Of a stretch of 64,000 bases of DNA, positions 1 through 9,419 are shown piece after piece. The stretch covers positions 3,968,001 through 4,032,000 of the forward strand of contig JARUPY010000538.1 in assembly GCA_029817715.1 (NCBI GenBank). The letters run 5' to 3'. The translations under genes were made by a program, and so were the position numbers. The notes beneath the pieces were generated by a model, which saw only the letters and a list, made by a program, of their open reading frames with translations, had not been told where the DNA came from and did not search any database. Position 1 is the stretch's first letter. Each line of letters opens with the position of its first letter. The stretch comes from Melastoma dodecandrum (Eukaryota > Streptophyta > Magnoliopsida > Myrtales > Melastomataceae).

Positions 1-72
1 TATAAGGTTGTAACGTAATCACGTAAAATCTAAATAACTATTTAATTACATGGCTGTTTACGTGAGGGATGA

Positions 73-147
73 TGGGCCTAGGGAACTTTGAATGTCATAA
101 TGGGCCTTTGGAATTAGTCGGGCCTTGTGGCCCAGATTAAAGGCCCA
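73..147 (+). promoter_or_regulatory. Site II (TGGGCY) promoter cluster of the ATP synthase subunit gene
   Basis: Four TGGGCC/GGCCCA motifs lie within 75 bp: 73-78, 101-106, 129-134 and 142-147. They end about 120 bp before the ATG at 269. Site II elements bound by TCP-type factors are known to be enriched in promoters of plant nuclear genes for mitochondrial respiratory proteins and ribosomal proteins, which fits the downstream gene. The motifs are seen directly; their use is inference. Confidence 0.6.
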
Positions 148-194
148 ATTACACGCGGAAAGAAAATGGGAAGGGAGAAGATAGATCCGAAGGA

Positions 195-208
195 GGGGGG
201 GGGGGGGG
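195..208 (+). repeat. Poly(G) run in the 5' leader
   Basis: A run of 14 G lies in the probable 5'UTR, followed by purine-rich (AG)-type sequence up to the ATG at 269. It is one of several G or C homopolymers in this window. Confidence 0.8.
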
Positions 209-268
209 AGAAGACCGAATCAGGGGCAGAGGAATTAGGGTTGATCGGGGAGAGAGAGGGGGAGAGAG

Positions 269-541
269 ATGGCGATGAGGCAGTTCTACAACGAGATCAG
301 GGGTCTGAAGGTGAAGGAATTGCCTGGTTACGTGAAGCCTATGATGTCTATCAGCTACATCAAGAAGGCCATCGAGAAGGGTCTCGATCGTTACCACGCC
401 AAGTACATCCAGACCAGCTCCGTTGAGCCCCTCTACCACGTCTGCTTCGGCGGCATGGCCCTTTCTTATCTCCTCGCCCTCCCCGAGGAGCGCCGCCACC
501 TCGAGCACCAGCAGCACGCCAAGGATCACTCCTCCCACTGA
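269..541 (+). CDS. Mitochondrial F1Fo-ATP synthase small membrane subunit (plant subunit f-like / 'fiber protein Fb15' family)
   Basis: Single-exon CDS of 90 aa, complete. It starts MAMRQFYNEIRGLKVKELPG and ends with a His-rich tail (HLEHQQHAKDHSSH), matching the conserved plant family usually annotated 'fiber protein Fb15' and found in mitochondrial complex V preparations (Arabidopsis At4g30010 type). A hydrophobic helix around residues 56-72 (VCFGGMALSYLLALP) can serve as the single Fo membrane segment. Full family length is about 90 aa. The ATG lies in a purine-rich leader 120 bp after a site II cluster typical of mitochondrial genes. There is no cleavable presequence, as is usual for small Fo subunits. 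Family assignment rests on my recognition of the sequence; the subunit f role is family knowledge. Confidence 0.87.
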   Translation: MAMRQFYNEIRGLKVKELPGYVKPMMSISYIKKAIEKGLDRYHAKYIQTSSVEPLYHVCFGGMALSYLLALPEERRHLEHQQHAKDHSSH

Positions 542-548
542 TTCCTTG

Positions 549-580
549 GTAATCCTTCCCCCCCCCCCCCCCCCCCCCCC

Positions 581-671
<91 letters not shown>

Positions 672-1469
672 ACCCCCACCCCCCCCCCCCCCCCCCCCCC
701 CCCCCCACCCCCCCCCTCCCCCCCCCCCCCCCCCTCCTCCTCTCTTCTCGACGCGATTTGGTCGAGGCCCCTATTCTCTGATTGTGATTCTCGGTTAGGG
801 ATTTTTCTATTGAATGGAAAAATAGTGATGCCAAGGGTGGCTTGCAGATGCTTACTCTTGCAATTGGCGCTTTGTTGGCGTGGCCCTTCTCTCTGTTTTT
901 TCGGAAAGGATTTTTTTTTTTTGCCTACTTCTGGATTTCAGGCTAGATGGTGAGAATTCTTCTTTGCCCGTATGTGTTTTGCTGGGTTTGGATTTGGAAG
1001 ATGAGTGTTGGTTGCCTGTGCTTGTGCTATCATAAAAATTATGCCATGCCTCGAATTGGCTAGGCCTGCTGCTGCTGTATCGCTAGGAATGTTGGAATGG
1101 TTTTCCACTCGGTGTGGAACTTGTGGTTGATTTTCTGGTTGTCGTTCAGTTGAATCTTTACATGTTTAAGAATCCCTTTTTCTGGAATAGGTAAATCGAA
1201 TGTGTGAGGGGTCTCAAAAATTTCCCTAGCTTATGAAAATATGCAGATTCCAAATCTGCTTCTGCTACTGAGATATGTGCTTCCGGGTGGTTTGGGTGGC
1301 CAATTTTTTACTTCTCTATTGATTGATTGCATAGATGTCTGTGGTATATCTTCTGATACAGCCTCTAGTCATGCTTTCTTCTCAGTAATTTTTGTAGTTT
1401 CAACATCTTTATTATCATAATATTTCCCTGAGCCTCTTTTTGCCGTCATTTCTCTTCATTTGGCAACAG
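549..1469 (+). other. Probable intron in the 3'UTR of the ATP synthase subunit gene
   Basis: Seven bases after the stop codon is a plausible donor (CCTTG|GTAATCC, GT at 549-550). A pyrimidine-rich stretch followed by GGCAACAG ends at 1469 as a plausible acceptor. The intervening sequence is T-rich and intron-like and contains the poly(C) tract. Sequence from 1470 to about 1800 would be the distal 3'UTR exon. This is inferred; an RNA read across the junction would settle it. Confidence 0.4.
558..734 (+). repeat. Long poly(C) tract (nearly pure C, about 177 bp)
   Basis: Starting 17 bp after the stop codon the plus strand is almost uninterrupted C, with a T at 581, an unbroken run of about 90 C (582-671), then a few A/T interruptions and further C runs to about 734. 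The complement is poly(G), so both i-motif and G-quadruplex structures are possible. ORFs predicted through it are only Pro/Gly homopolymers and are spurious. The true length may be uncertain because sequencing of such tracts is unreliable. Confidence 0.9.
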
Positions 1470-1983
1470 GGACTGACTTGGAGCTGCAGCGACGCCGATT
1501 CTTCTCCCTCCTTGAATTTTATTCCAGACTTTTGGATATTTTTCTCTCCCTCCCTCACCCATCGCGTATGGAGAAATTACAATAATTCGAACTTCGTCGT
1601 GACCCTTGGATGGTCGGTACATTACGGTTGTCATATTGCTCTCAGTAAAACTACTTGAGACGAAAAAAAGAAGGGGGAAGAAGTTGTGGTTTATGCCCTT
1701 AAGATGATGTCGATTGACTGTGCTCGCGTTCTCGTTACTGGTTGCAGTTAGTGTTTGCCTGTTGGGCTGAACTATCCAAGCTGACCGGTTTAAGCAGTCG
1801 TTACTGTGAGACATGCAGTAAATTCTGTTGTCCGCTACGAAATGCGGGTGGTGGTGGAGGTTTCTTCTCCCTTCGACTTCTCGTCAGACATTGGTAGAAA
1901 AGACTAGCTGAATTCGGGGTTGGTGAAACCCAGTGCCATATCTTAACACTCGATGACGAGGCAGTAAGATAGGAGTGAGAAAG
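1470..1983 (+). other. Distal 3'UTR / intergenic, no recognisable gene
   Basis: Probable distal 3'UTR of the ATP synthase subunit gene followed by unannotatable sequence. No conserved reading frame is visible on either strand; the short ORFs here lack any family resemblance. Confidence 0.4.
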
Positions 1984-2016
1984 TGGGCTGGGCCCAAAGG
2001 CCCACATTTAAGCCCA
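1984..2016. promoter_or_regulatory. Second, orphan site II cluster
   Basis: TGGGCT (1984), TGGGCCCA (1989-1996), GGCCCA (1999-2004) and AGCCCA (2011-2016) are packed into 33 bp. No intact gene follows: about 340 bp downstream the host sequence is interrupted by the copia/Reina insertion complex. It may be the promoter of a gene disrupted by these insertions or of a short unrecognised transcript. Motifs are seen; function is inferred. Confidence 0.4.
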
Positions 2017-2355
2017 TCAGTTTGGGATTCTCCCGCGCCTGATCATTTTGTGACCGTTAGTCGTTTCTCAGGGGAGCACTTTCCGAGATTCAGGGAGGTT
2101 CATACGGCAAGACACATTGTGAGGTGCATCGGATCATCGATTTCGATTTCTTCCACGTGGTCTCCCGATCTGATCATTGTTTCTGGATTGTTTGATTCTT
2201 CATGTGGCGTTCGATTGGACACAGTCATTAGTGGCCTGAGATGTTTATTGTTTTTTTTTTCCGGCAATCTCGGTGCGATTTTTAGTTTGTCTTGTGTCCC
2301 AGAATTAGTCTATTGGGTGTTTAATTGGTCGGAGACTTGCGTTTTGGACAAAAAA
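2017..2355. other. Host sequence up to the retroelement complex, no gene recognised
   Basis: Moderately GC-rich sequence resembling a 5'UTR or promoter-proximal region. The open frame through it has no family resemblance and I do not call it a gene. Confidence 0.4.
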
Positions 2356-2384
2356 TGTTAGCAACAGTTGACCACTAAACATTA
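2356..2384 (-). mobile_element. Ty1/copia remnant E: distal end of its LTR (left part)
   Basis: TGTTAGCAACAG... at 2356 reads as an LTR terminus and, if Reina-1 and one copy of its duplication are removed, runs on into 7764-8121, which ends beside a copia polypurine tract and RNase H on the minus strand. The 2380-2384 CATTA is one copy of the Reina-1 target duplication. So the Reina-1 element landed in this copia LTR. The continuity is inference from sequence character; alignment to an undisrupted copy would decide. Confidence 0.45.
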
Positions 2385-2762
2385 TGCTATGTGACAGAAG
2401 GAAGGAGCCGCTATGAAGGAATAAGAGGAGCTGAAGTGCAGCTGTTATAGAGGAGGAACTGCTGTGGGATGCAGGGGAGCTGAGCGATGCGTGCAGAGAA
2501 GCAGAAAGAGAACAAATAATGTACTGTTTCATTGAGTTGTAGAGTTAGTTACAAATGTAGTTACATTGTATTAGCTATAAGAGGAGTTGAGTAGACTAGT
2601 GTTGGTTGTAGAATTCTGTTAAACAATCTTCTTCCTTGTTCTGTAATAGCTTGTGTTCTGCAAGCTTCGGTTGAATGAAAAGACTCGGCTGACTTCCTTT
2701 CGATCAGCCCTTCTTCCATTCTCGTTCTTCTCCGATTGCCAAATCCCAGAAGAATCATTCCA
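2385..2762 (+). repeat. 5' LTR of Reina-1
   Basis: 378 bp, begins TGCTATGTGACAG and ends ATCATTCCA. Homologous over its full length to 7382-7758. The PBS follows after two bases. Confidence 0.9.
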
Positions 2763-2783
2763 ATTGGTATCAGTTGTCCGATC

Positions 2784-3766
2784 ATGGCTGTACCGCCCAT
2801 GGTTGTTACCAAAACGCAACTAGCAATGGACGAATTCTAGAAGACAATGAAGGAATCTTGGACTGAGTTCCTCACCCAGCAACAACAGCAGAAGACAGAG
2901 TTTCGTGAGGAAATGCGGGTGCAAAGAGATACAATGCTGTGGGTTACTACGCAATTACAAGAAATGGACGCCCGAATGAATGATTTAGAAGATTTGTCAG
3001 CATGGGAACAGAGAGGCTTTCAGGGCGGTGTTCTGCATACTCAGGGAGGTACTCAATCTACTTATGCTCGATTCTCGAAGGTAGATTTTCCTTGATTCCG
3101 AGACGAGGAAGTGCAAGGCTGGCTCTATAAATGCGAACAATTCTTTGAAGTGGATGCTACCCCAGACGATGTTAAAATCAAAATAGTTTCTGTACATCTG
3201 GAAAGGAAAGCTTTAGTTTGGCATCAATCTATTATGAAAGCCCGTCAGCATGGTAAATGGCCTACGTGGGAGGAGTACAAATCTCTGATTGTGGCTCGTT
3301 TGGAGGCCAACCCTATGACGATATGGTAGCTGAGTTAATGAGTTTGAGGCATGAAGAAGCTGCAGGAATTGATGCCTATCAAGAAAAATTTGATGCATTA
3401 TTAGTTCGTACAGATTTATCGGAGAAACAGGCTTTAAGTTGTTTCCTGCGTGGGTTACGAGTGGATGTTCAGACTGCAGTGAGTATGTTTCGGCCGCAGA
3501 CTTTGATTGATGCTTATACGTCGGCTCGATTGCAGGAGAATTTGTTGTCTTCTATTCACAGGAGAAACAAACCTCTGTTTGACAAACCTGTAGCAAAAGC
3601 GTACAATCACTCTGCGTCAACACCAGCTATTCTACCTAAGCCTTCAACAGATATGTCAAAATTTACCAGGAGCCAATTGTCTCCGGAGTTCATTGCAGAT
3701 AAGCGAGCTAAGAACCTCTGTTTTTTCTGCTAGGAAAAATTTGTTCCAGGACATAAGTGTAAGGCT
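2784..3766 (+). pseudogene. gag pseudogene of Reina-1
   Basis: Begins at the ATG at 2784 just after the PBS. The reading frame is broken by stops (before 2847, at 3093-3095, 3327-3329 and inside the zinc knuckle) and a frame change near 3310. The coiled-coil-like N-terminus (Gln-rich, residues near 2870-2990), the retrotransposon Gag domain (VQGWLYKCEQFFEVD; LSEKQALSCFLRGL) and a C-terminal CCHC knuckle (CFFC...GHKC, 3717-3765, with a stop between the Cys pairs) remain recognisable. Gag would form the cytoplasmic virus-like particle. Confidence 0.85.
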
Positions 3767-3769
3767 CAG

Positions 3770-4375
3770 TTGCATAGTGTGGAGGTTCTTACTGAGGACA
3801 TCTCTGATGAATGTGAGGTGGTTGATGGTTATGAGGAAACGGCAGATGACAAATTCCCACCCTTGATATCTCCAAATGCCATTACTGGCAATACCGCTTA
3901 TCAAACGATGAAGGTCACGGGTAAAGTGAAAGGTAGCAAGGTGAACATTTTGATTGACTCAGGCAGGACACATAATTTCTTAGACAAGAACACAGCTAAG
4001 ACATTAGGCTGTTCGATCAAGCCAAGCTACCCTGTTGCTGTTTCTATATCCAATGGTGACACAATATACTGTCGGTCTATGTGTAAAGGCTTCTAGTGGG
4101 AACTGCAAGGAGAAAGCTTTAGTACCGATATAATGTTAGTCTCCTTGGGGACTTGTGACATGATTTTGGGTGTCCAATGGTTGTCCTCCCTTGGACCTGT
4201 GCTGTGGGATTTTACACAATTAAGAATGGAGTTTCAATATAAGAGACGGAAGCATGTGTTACGAGGGAGAAAACCAGACAATTTTAATCGGATTGATGAA
4301 AAGGAGTTGAAGAGCTTTGTTTGTAAGAATTCTCATGCAGTGCAGTTATTTGCTGTGTTTGTACAACCAGCATAA
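3770..4375 (+). pseudogene. Aspartic protease region of Reina-1 (degenerate)
   Basis: The active-site motif is preserved as ILIDSGRTHNFLD near 3945-3990; the usual family form has a small residue where R stands here. The downstream flap and core (MILGVQWLSSLGPVLWDF, near 4160-4215) fit retroviral-type proteases of chromoviruses. A stop at 4094-4096 splits the domain. It would process the Gag-Pol polyprotein. Confidence 0.8.
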
Positions 4376-4423
4376 GACATTTCTGCAATTTCTATTCCAC
4401 TGTGTCCAGAATTACAGTAGCTT

Positions 4424-5430
4424 TTGTTGGAGTTTACTGATATTTTTCAAGAGCCAACCACTCTGCCACCACATAGGATGCATGATCATCCCATTCATCT
4501 GAAAGAAGGCACTTCTCCAATTAATGTTCGCCCTTACAGATACCCAGTGGTCCAGAAAGATGCCATTGAAACAATGGTGAAGGAAATGTTGCAAGCAGGT
4601 GTCATTCGGCCAAGTCAAAGTGCTTTTTCTTCTCCTATTGTGATGGTTAAGAAGAAGGATGGTTCTTGGAGGTTATGCATCGATTATAGAGAGCTTAACA
4701 AGGCTACGGTGAAAGATAAGTTTTCAATGCCCATTATAGAGGAATTATTGGATGAACTTCATGGTGCAGCTCTATTTTCGAAGATTGATTTGCGGCCTGG
4801 TTATTGGAAAATCAGAATGGCTCCAAATGATATCCCAAAAACTGCTTTTCGCACTCATGAAGGCCACTATGAATTTTTGGTGATGCCATTTGGCTTAACT
4901 AACGCTCCTTCGTCGTTTCAGCATCTCATGAACTCCATTTTCAGACCATACCTCAGAAAGTTTGTGTTAGTCTTTTTTGATGACATTTTGATCCATAGTA
5001 AGACCTTGAAGGACCATGTGTGTCATGTCAGAATTGTCTTAAGTATCTTGAGACAACACACACTATATGCAAAGATGTCCAAATGTTTTTGGCACATCAG
5101 AGGTGGAGTATTTGGGGCATGTGATTTCTAAAAAGGGGGTACAGACAGATCCTCACAAAATCCAGGCAATGGCTAATTGGCCCGAACCCATGACTGTGAA
5201 GGAGTTAAGGGGGTTCTTGCGTTTAACAGGGTACTACAGAAAATTTATCCGAGGATATGGTCTAATTAGTAAGCCACTGACCAATTTGTTGAAGAAAAAT
5301 GCATTTTGCTGGGATGAAGCTGCTGCCACAGCATCTCACAAACTTAAGCTAGCTTTGAGCACAACACCGGTCCTAGCACTGCCTGACTTTGCTGAGGAGT
5401 TTGTGATTGAAACAGATGCTTCGGGACAGG
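4424..5430 (+). pseudogene. Reverse transcriptase region of Reina-1 (frameshifted)
   Basis: Contains the conserved RT blocks: [52 protein letters not shown] and the catalytic box [10 protein letters not shown] (FDD in place of the more usual YDD of this group). A frameshift near 5100 moves the thumb ([18 protein letters not shown]) to another frame, which continues to the start of RNase H. It synthesises cDNA from element RNA. Confidence 0.9.
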
Positions 5431-5765
5431 TATGGGGGCTGTGTTGACACAAAAAGGTCACCCAATTGCTTATATTAGTAAAGCCATCTCCACTAAGATG
5501 CAAGGCAGTTCTACTTATGAGAAAGAGTTGATGGCTGTGATCTTTGCGATTGAAAAGTGGAAGCCATATCTTACGGGGAGGCATTTTGTGACCAAGACTG
5601 ATCATTTTAGTTTGAAGTACTTATTAGAGCAGAAAATAACTACTGCTTTTCAAAGCAAATGTCTACCTAAGCTGCTTGGCCTGGATTATGAAGTGGTGTA
5701 TAAAAGAGGAAAGGAAAATGCAGCTGCGGATGCTCTATCTAGAATTCAAGGTGCTGAGTTCATGT
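5340..5765 (+). pseudogene. RNase H region of Reina-1
   Basis: The first catalytic block (FVIETDASG) is followed by a one-base frameshift near 5430. The frame then continues with GHPIAYISKA, YEKELMAVIFAIEKWKPYL and the C-terminal AAADALSR at about 5730-5750. It would degrade the RNA strand of the hybrid during reverse transcription. Confidence 0.88.
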
Positions 5766-5959
5766 CCTTAGTTTTATCACAACTTAACACAGACCTTCAA
5801 TCGCAAATTGCAGAAAGTTGGCAGAAGGATGCTCAGTTGCAAATTCTGATTCAACAATTACAGAGTGGTCTTATTTGGTCTCATTATAATTGGCACCAGG
5901 GTGAATTGCATCGAAAAGGGAAACTAGTGGTTGGTTGTGATGAAGGGTTGAGACAGAAG

Positions 5960-7020
5960 ATCATTTCTTTACTACATGATACACTTACAGGGGGACATTC
6001 GGGTATGCAGGCTACTACCAAGCGAATTTCTGCCTTGTTTTATTGGAAGAAGTTAAAAAGAGATATTCGGAATTATGTCAGGAATTGCTCAGTTTGCCAG
6101 CAATGTAAGCCAGTGTTGACAAAGAAATATGGCCTTCTTCAACCCTTGCCTATTCCTGACACGGTGTGGACAGATGTGTCGATGGATTTTATCGAAGGCT
6201 TACCAAAATCAAGAGGGAAGGATACTATCTTGGTTATAGTGGACAAACTGAGTAAATATGCCCATTTTCTTTTGCTCAGCCACCCTTTTACTGCTGTGAC
6301 TATTGCTCAATTGTTCTTGGATTAGATATTTCGACTTCATGGGATGCCAAGAACCATAGTATCGGACAGAGATCGTATTTTCGTGAGTACCTTCTGGAAG
6401 GAGTTGTTTCGGTTGCAGCAGATGGATCTCTTGATGTCATCCAGCTACCATCCTCAGACAGATGGTCAATCCAAGGTAGTTAATAATGCCTTGAGACTTA
6501 CTTACGTTGCATGACAGGCGAGAAACCATAGGAGTGGGCGAATTGGATTCCCTTGGCTGAATGGTGGTACAACACCACATTTCATACCGCAATCCAGAAA
6601 ACACCTTATGAGGTTGTACATGGTCAACCTCCTTCTGTTCATTTACCATATGTTTTGGGAGATTGCAAGGTTGCGACGGTAGACCGCACATTGAAGGCTC
6701 GGGAAGACTACTTACAGATGCTTCGTTTGCACTTATTACGAGCACAGGATCGTATGAAAGTGCAGGCGAATAAACATAGGGCAGATAAAGCTTTTGCAGT
6801 AGGCGATCTCGTTTATGTTAAACTGCAGCCGTATCGGCTGAAAACGATGGCCTATAGGTCCTCTGCCAAGTTAGCTCCTCGCTATTTTGGTCCCTTTCCA
6901 GTGGCTGCAAGAATTGGTCCTGTTGCGTATAGGCTGCAACTGCCTGCAGATGTCAAAGTACATCCTGTGTTCCATGTCTCTTTGCTCCGAAAAAACGAAG
7001 GCCCACCACCTATTGTGTGT
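5960..7020 (+). pseudogene. Integrase of Reina-1 (degenerate)
   Basis: The N-terminal HHCC zinc-binding module is intact (HDTLTGGHSGMQ ... CSVCQQCKP, about 5975-6110). The catalytic core starts with VSMDFIEGLPKSRGKD, has a stop at 6323-6325, resumes with SDRDRIFVSTFWKELF and SSYHPQTDGQS, then is shifted and interrupted near 6480-6530. The distal core (LAEWWYNTTFHT) and the GPF-type C-terminal module (YFGPFPVAARIGPVAYRLQL) follow. It would insert cDNA in the nucleus. Confidence 0.88.
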
Positions 7021-7049
7021 TCTGTTCCTGAAGTGGATGGTCAGCATTT

Positions 7050-7221
7050 GTTGACAGCTGAACCAGCTAAGATACTGGACAGGAAGTTAGTTCGGGAAGG
7101 AAACGTGGGAGTGGTTTATCTTTTAGTGCAGTGGACGAATGGAGAGCCCCAGGATGCTACTTGGGAGTTGTATTCTGAATTAGTGAAGAAGTATCCCACG
7201 TTTGATTTTAGTTCAACTTGA
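7050..7221 (+). pseudogene. Chromodomain at the C-terminus of Reina-1 integrase
   Basis: KILDRKLVREGNVGVVYLLV ... VQWTNGEPQDATWELYSELV has the chromo-fold aromatic and acidic positions (QW, ATWE). In chromoviruses this domain is thought to direct insertion toward particular chromatin. It is the end of the frame that starts at 6553. Confidence 0.85.
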
Positions 7222-7381
7222 GGACAAGTTGTTCTTTTAAGGGGGTGGGAGCGCACTGCACTGAGCAGAGTGATAAGGGAGGGATGTGCACGTGAGATGG
7301 TGAGATTGCAGGAATTATGGGAAGGAAATGGAGGATATGCTTAGAAGCTTGGGGACAAGCTTTATTTTAAGGGGGATGGAT

Positions 7382-7758
7382 TGATATGTGACAGAAGGAA
7401 GGAGTTGATGTGAAGAAATAAGAAGAGTTGAACTGCAGCTGTTACAGAGGAGGAACTGAGGCTGAATGCAGGGGAGCTGTGCAATGCGTGCAGAGAAGCA
7501 GAAAGAGAACAAATAGTGTACTGCTTCATTGAGTTGTAGAGTTAGTTACAAAGTAGTTACATTGTATTAGCTATAAGAGGAGTTGAGTAGACTAGTGTGG
7601 GTTGTAGAATTCTGTTAAAAAGTCTTCTTCCTTGTTATGTAATTGCTTGTGCTCTGCAAGCTTCGGTTGAATGAAAAGACTCGGCTGACTTCCTTCCAAT
7701 CAGCCCTTCTTCCATTCTCGTTCTTCTCCGATTGCCAAATCCCAAAAGAATCATTCCA
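7382..7758 (+). repeat. 3' LTR of Reina-1
   Basis: 377 bp, begins TGATATGTGACAG just after the polypurine tract AAGGGGGATGGAT and ends ATCATTCCA. Followed by the second CATTA duplication. Confidence 0.9.
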
Positions 7759-7763
7759 CATTA

Positions 7764-8121
7764 CAACAACTTATACCCACATGTGGAAAATCTCGGGTCG
7801 GTCCACTCCCAAGTTCAGCAAGTCAAATATGGTCGACTATAAAACCAATTGGCAATAGAAAGATTGATCCATTGAGTATATATGCAAGTTTAGGAGGTAT
7901 TTTCTAGCTAATGTGGAACTTGGGGACATGAAATATACTGCACAGAATACCAGAAAATCCTTAACTAATTACGCCGTCTAATAGTATTAGCGTGGCTCTA
8001 AGTGTCTCTTAGTGAGACCTGACTTTGCTTGAACTCTTCTTGGTCTTAGGTTGTCACCTATGGGACTTTCTTTCTTCTTGATCCCGTCCATAACCATTTC
8101 CATCATCTCTTGCTTCATCAC
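7764..8121 (-). repeat. Ty1/copia remnant E: 3' LTR (main part)
   Basis: AT-rich sequence with the 'ACTTATACCCACATGTGG' character common in copia LTRs. On the minus strand it begins TGATGAAGCAAG immediately after a polypurine tract (TTGAGGGGAAG, complement about 8122-8132). With 2356-2384 it would form one LTR of about 390 bp split by Reina-1. Confidence 0.5.
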
Positions 8122-8137
8122 TTCCCCTCAAGCCGAA

Positions 8138-8565
8138 CGGTCTATACCCGACTGTAAACTTGTTCCAGCAATCAGGAAACTTAGATAATGATATCACTTT
8201 AGTCAGGGAATCAACTAATTTTTCATCTGAACCGACGTGAACAATGCTTAATTCCCACTCATCACCATGTCTCGAACAAAGTGATAGTTTGTTTCCTCAT
8301 GCTTTGTGCGAGCATGGAGGATTGGATTGGCTGCAAGCTGAAGTGTCCTCAAGTTACCACAGTATATTACCGGTGACCGCTTACCATGAACCTTGAGTTC
8401 CTTCAGGAGACTCTCCATCCATGTTACTTCTGCAACACCATCAGTAAAGGCACGAAATTCAGCTTTTGTGCTTGATCTAGATGCTACCTTTTGCTTCTGC
8501 GACGCCTACATGTGTTCTTTCTATCATCCGGACAGCTTGCACAATCAGCATAAGTGCTTCACAAT
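8138..8565 (-). pseudogene. Ty1/copia RNase H fragment (remnant E)
   Basis: Reading the minus strand from 8560 downward gives YADCASCPDDRKNTC, then after a small deletion and frame change VASRSSTKAEFRAFTDGVAE, ... LAANPILHARTKHEETNYHF and FVRDMVMSGELSIVHVG. These are the classic copia RNase H blocks (DWAGCPDDRKSTSG / SRSSAEAEYRA / NPVFHARTKHIE). The strand and the polypurine tract on its left show the 3' end of a minus-strand copia. The rest of the element is missing. Confidence 0.82.
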
Positions 8566-8814
8566 TTCCTCTTGCAACTATGTGAGCTAGAAAATATCAA
8601 GGCAGCTTGTACTGTCCTTGATGAAAATGGCTGCATTCATCCCAGTCCTAGATTTTGTATTGACAACAACTCCTTGCCAGAAGAAAGTAAGCACTCTGAG
8701 GATTATACTTCCAGCATTCATGCAGCTGTTACATTCATGACGTTGGCTGAGAAATTGGAGTCTTCTGCTAGAGATTTGGAAGTGGAAGATGGAATGCAAG
8801 AACTAAAATACTGA
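8566..8814 (+). pseudogene. Unrecognised coding-like fragment (possible gene piece or exon)
   Basis: Starting where copia similarity stops, an open frame reads LENIKAACTVLDENGCIHP ... AVTFMTLAEKLESSARDLEV and ends at a TGA at 8812-8814. Composition is protein-like (Cys, charged helix), unlike the surrounding AT-rich sequence. I do not recognise the family. It could be a terminal exon of a broken host gene next to the copia truncation point, or a chance ORF. Confidence 0.3.
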
Positions 8815-9419
8815 AAAGGATCTCAAATTCAAGACTTTAACACCTTATATTCCTTGGTTGTCTCACTGTGTTCAAGCAGGGAGGTGAAAAAGGAAAATTA
8901 GACCCCACAACAAACCTTTCGATATGATTTTGAATGGTGGTCTTTTACTATCCGAGTCGGCCAAGTAAACAATAGCAGAGCTCATTCATGTGGCTCATTT
9001 CCAAGTTTTGGAGTTTTGGCCAAGAATTCAAGCCAATGGACATGATTCCACACAATCAATTCATCCCTAAGTGCTCATTTAAGTATCTACAGTTATCAGT
9101 ATGCAAAAAAATAATAAGGTGGATGCTCATTTGAAATTATTTTGAAAGCATGACATTATACTGAACTTGCCTCATCCAGGAGCATGCACAGACAAAGTTA
9201 CTTTTCTATTTTATACTATTTGGTTATTGCACTTATTTTGAGGTTCTAGTTCAGATCCTGGTTATATAGAATTCGACTCTGCTTTGCTCCATGCCTTGAT
9301 TCTCTTTGCTGTTAATGAATACGGCTTAAGGGCATCCTGTGTTGCTTGGACTTTGGGTTGCTTTGAGCTGGTGTTTAAGAAAAATCTAATTTGTCAAATT
9401 AGTCTATTGTAAAAATTTC
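8815..9419. other. Intergenic, nothing recognised
   Basis: AT-rich sequence without conserved ORFs, LTR termini or RNA genes that I can see. Confidence 0.5.

Larger units (their letters stand above)
2385..7758 (+). mobile_element. Reina-1: complete Ty3/gypsy chromovirus (Reina-like clade)
   Basis: A 5.37-kb element with TG...CA LTRs at 2385-2762 and 7382-7758, flanked by the perfect 5-bp duplication CATTA (2380-2384 and 7759-7763). It has an initiator-tRNA-Met-type PBS (TGGTATCAG, 2765-2773), a polypurine tract just before the 3' LTR, and the order gag-PR-RT-RNase H-integrase-chromodomain. Compact size, short LTRs, an integrase with a WYNTTFHT motif and a C-terminal chromodomain fit the Reina clade. 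The two LTRs differ at roughly 29 of 377 positions by eye (about 8%). Stops and frameshifts interrupt every domain, so it is autonomous in layout but dead in coding capacity. Confidence 0.92.

Noticed and set aside
149..834. Long Gly- and Pro-rich ORFs on both strands
   Set aside because: They are translations of the poly(C)/poly(G) tract and have no other content.
1975..2361. 128-codon plus-strand ORF after the second site II cluster
   Set aside because: No family resemblance, irregular composition, and it ends at the retroelement boundary; treated as UTR or promoter sequence.
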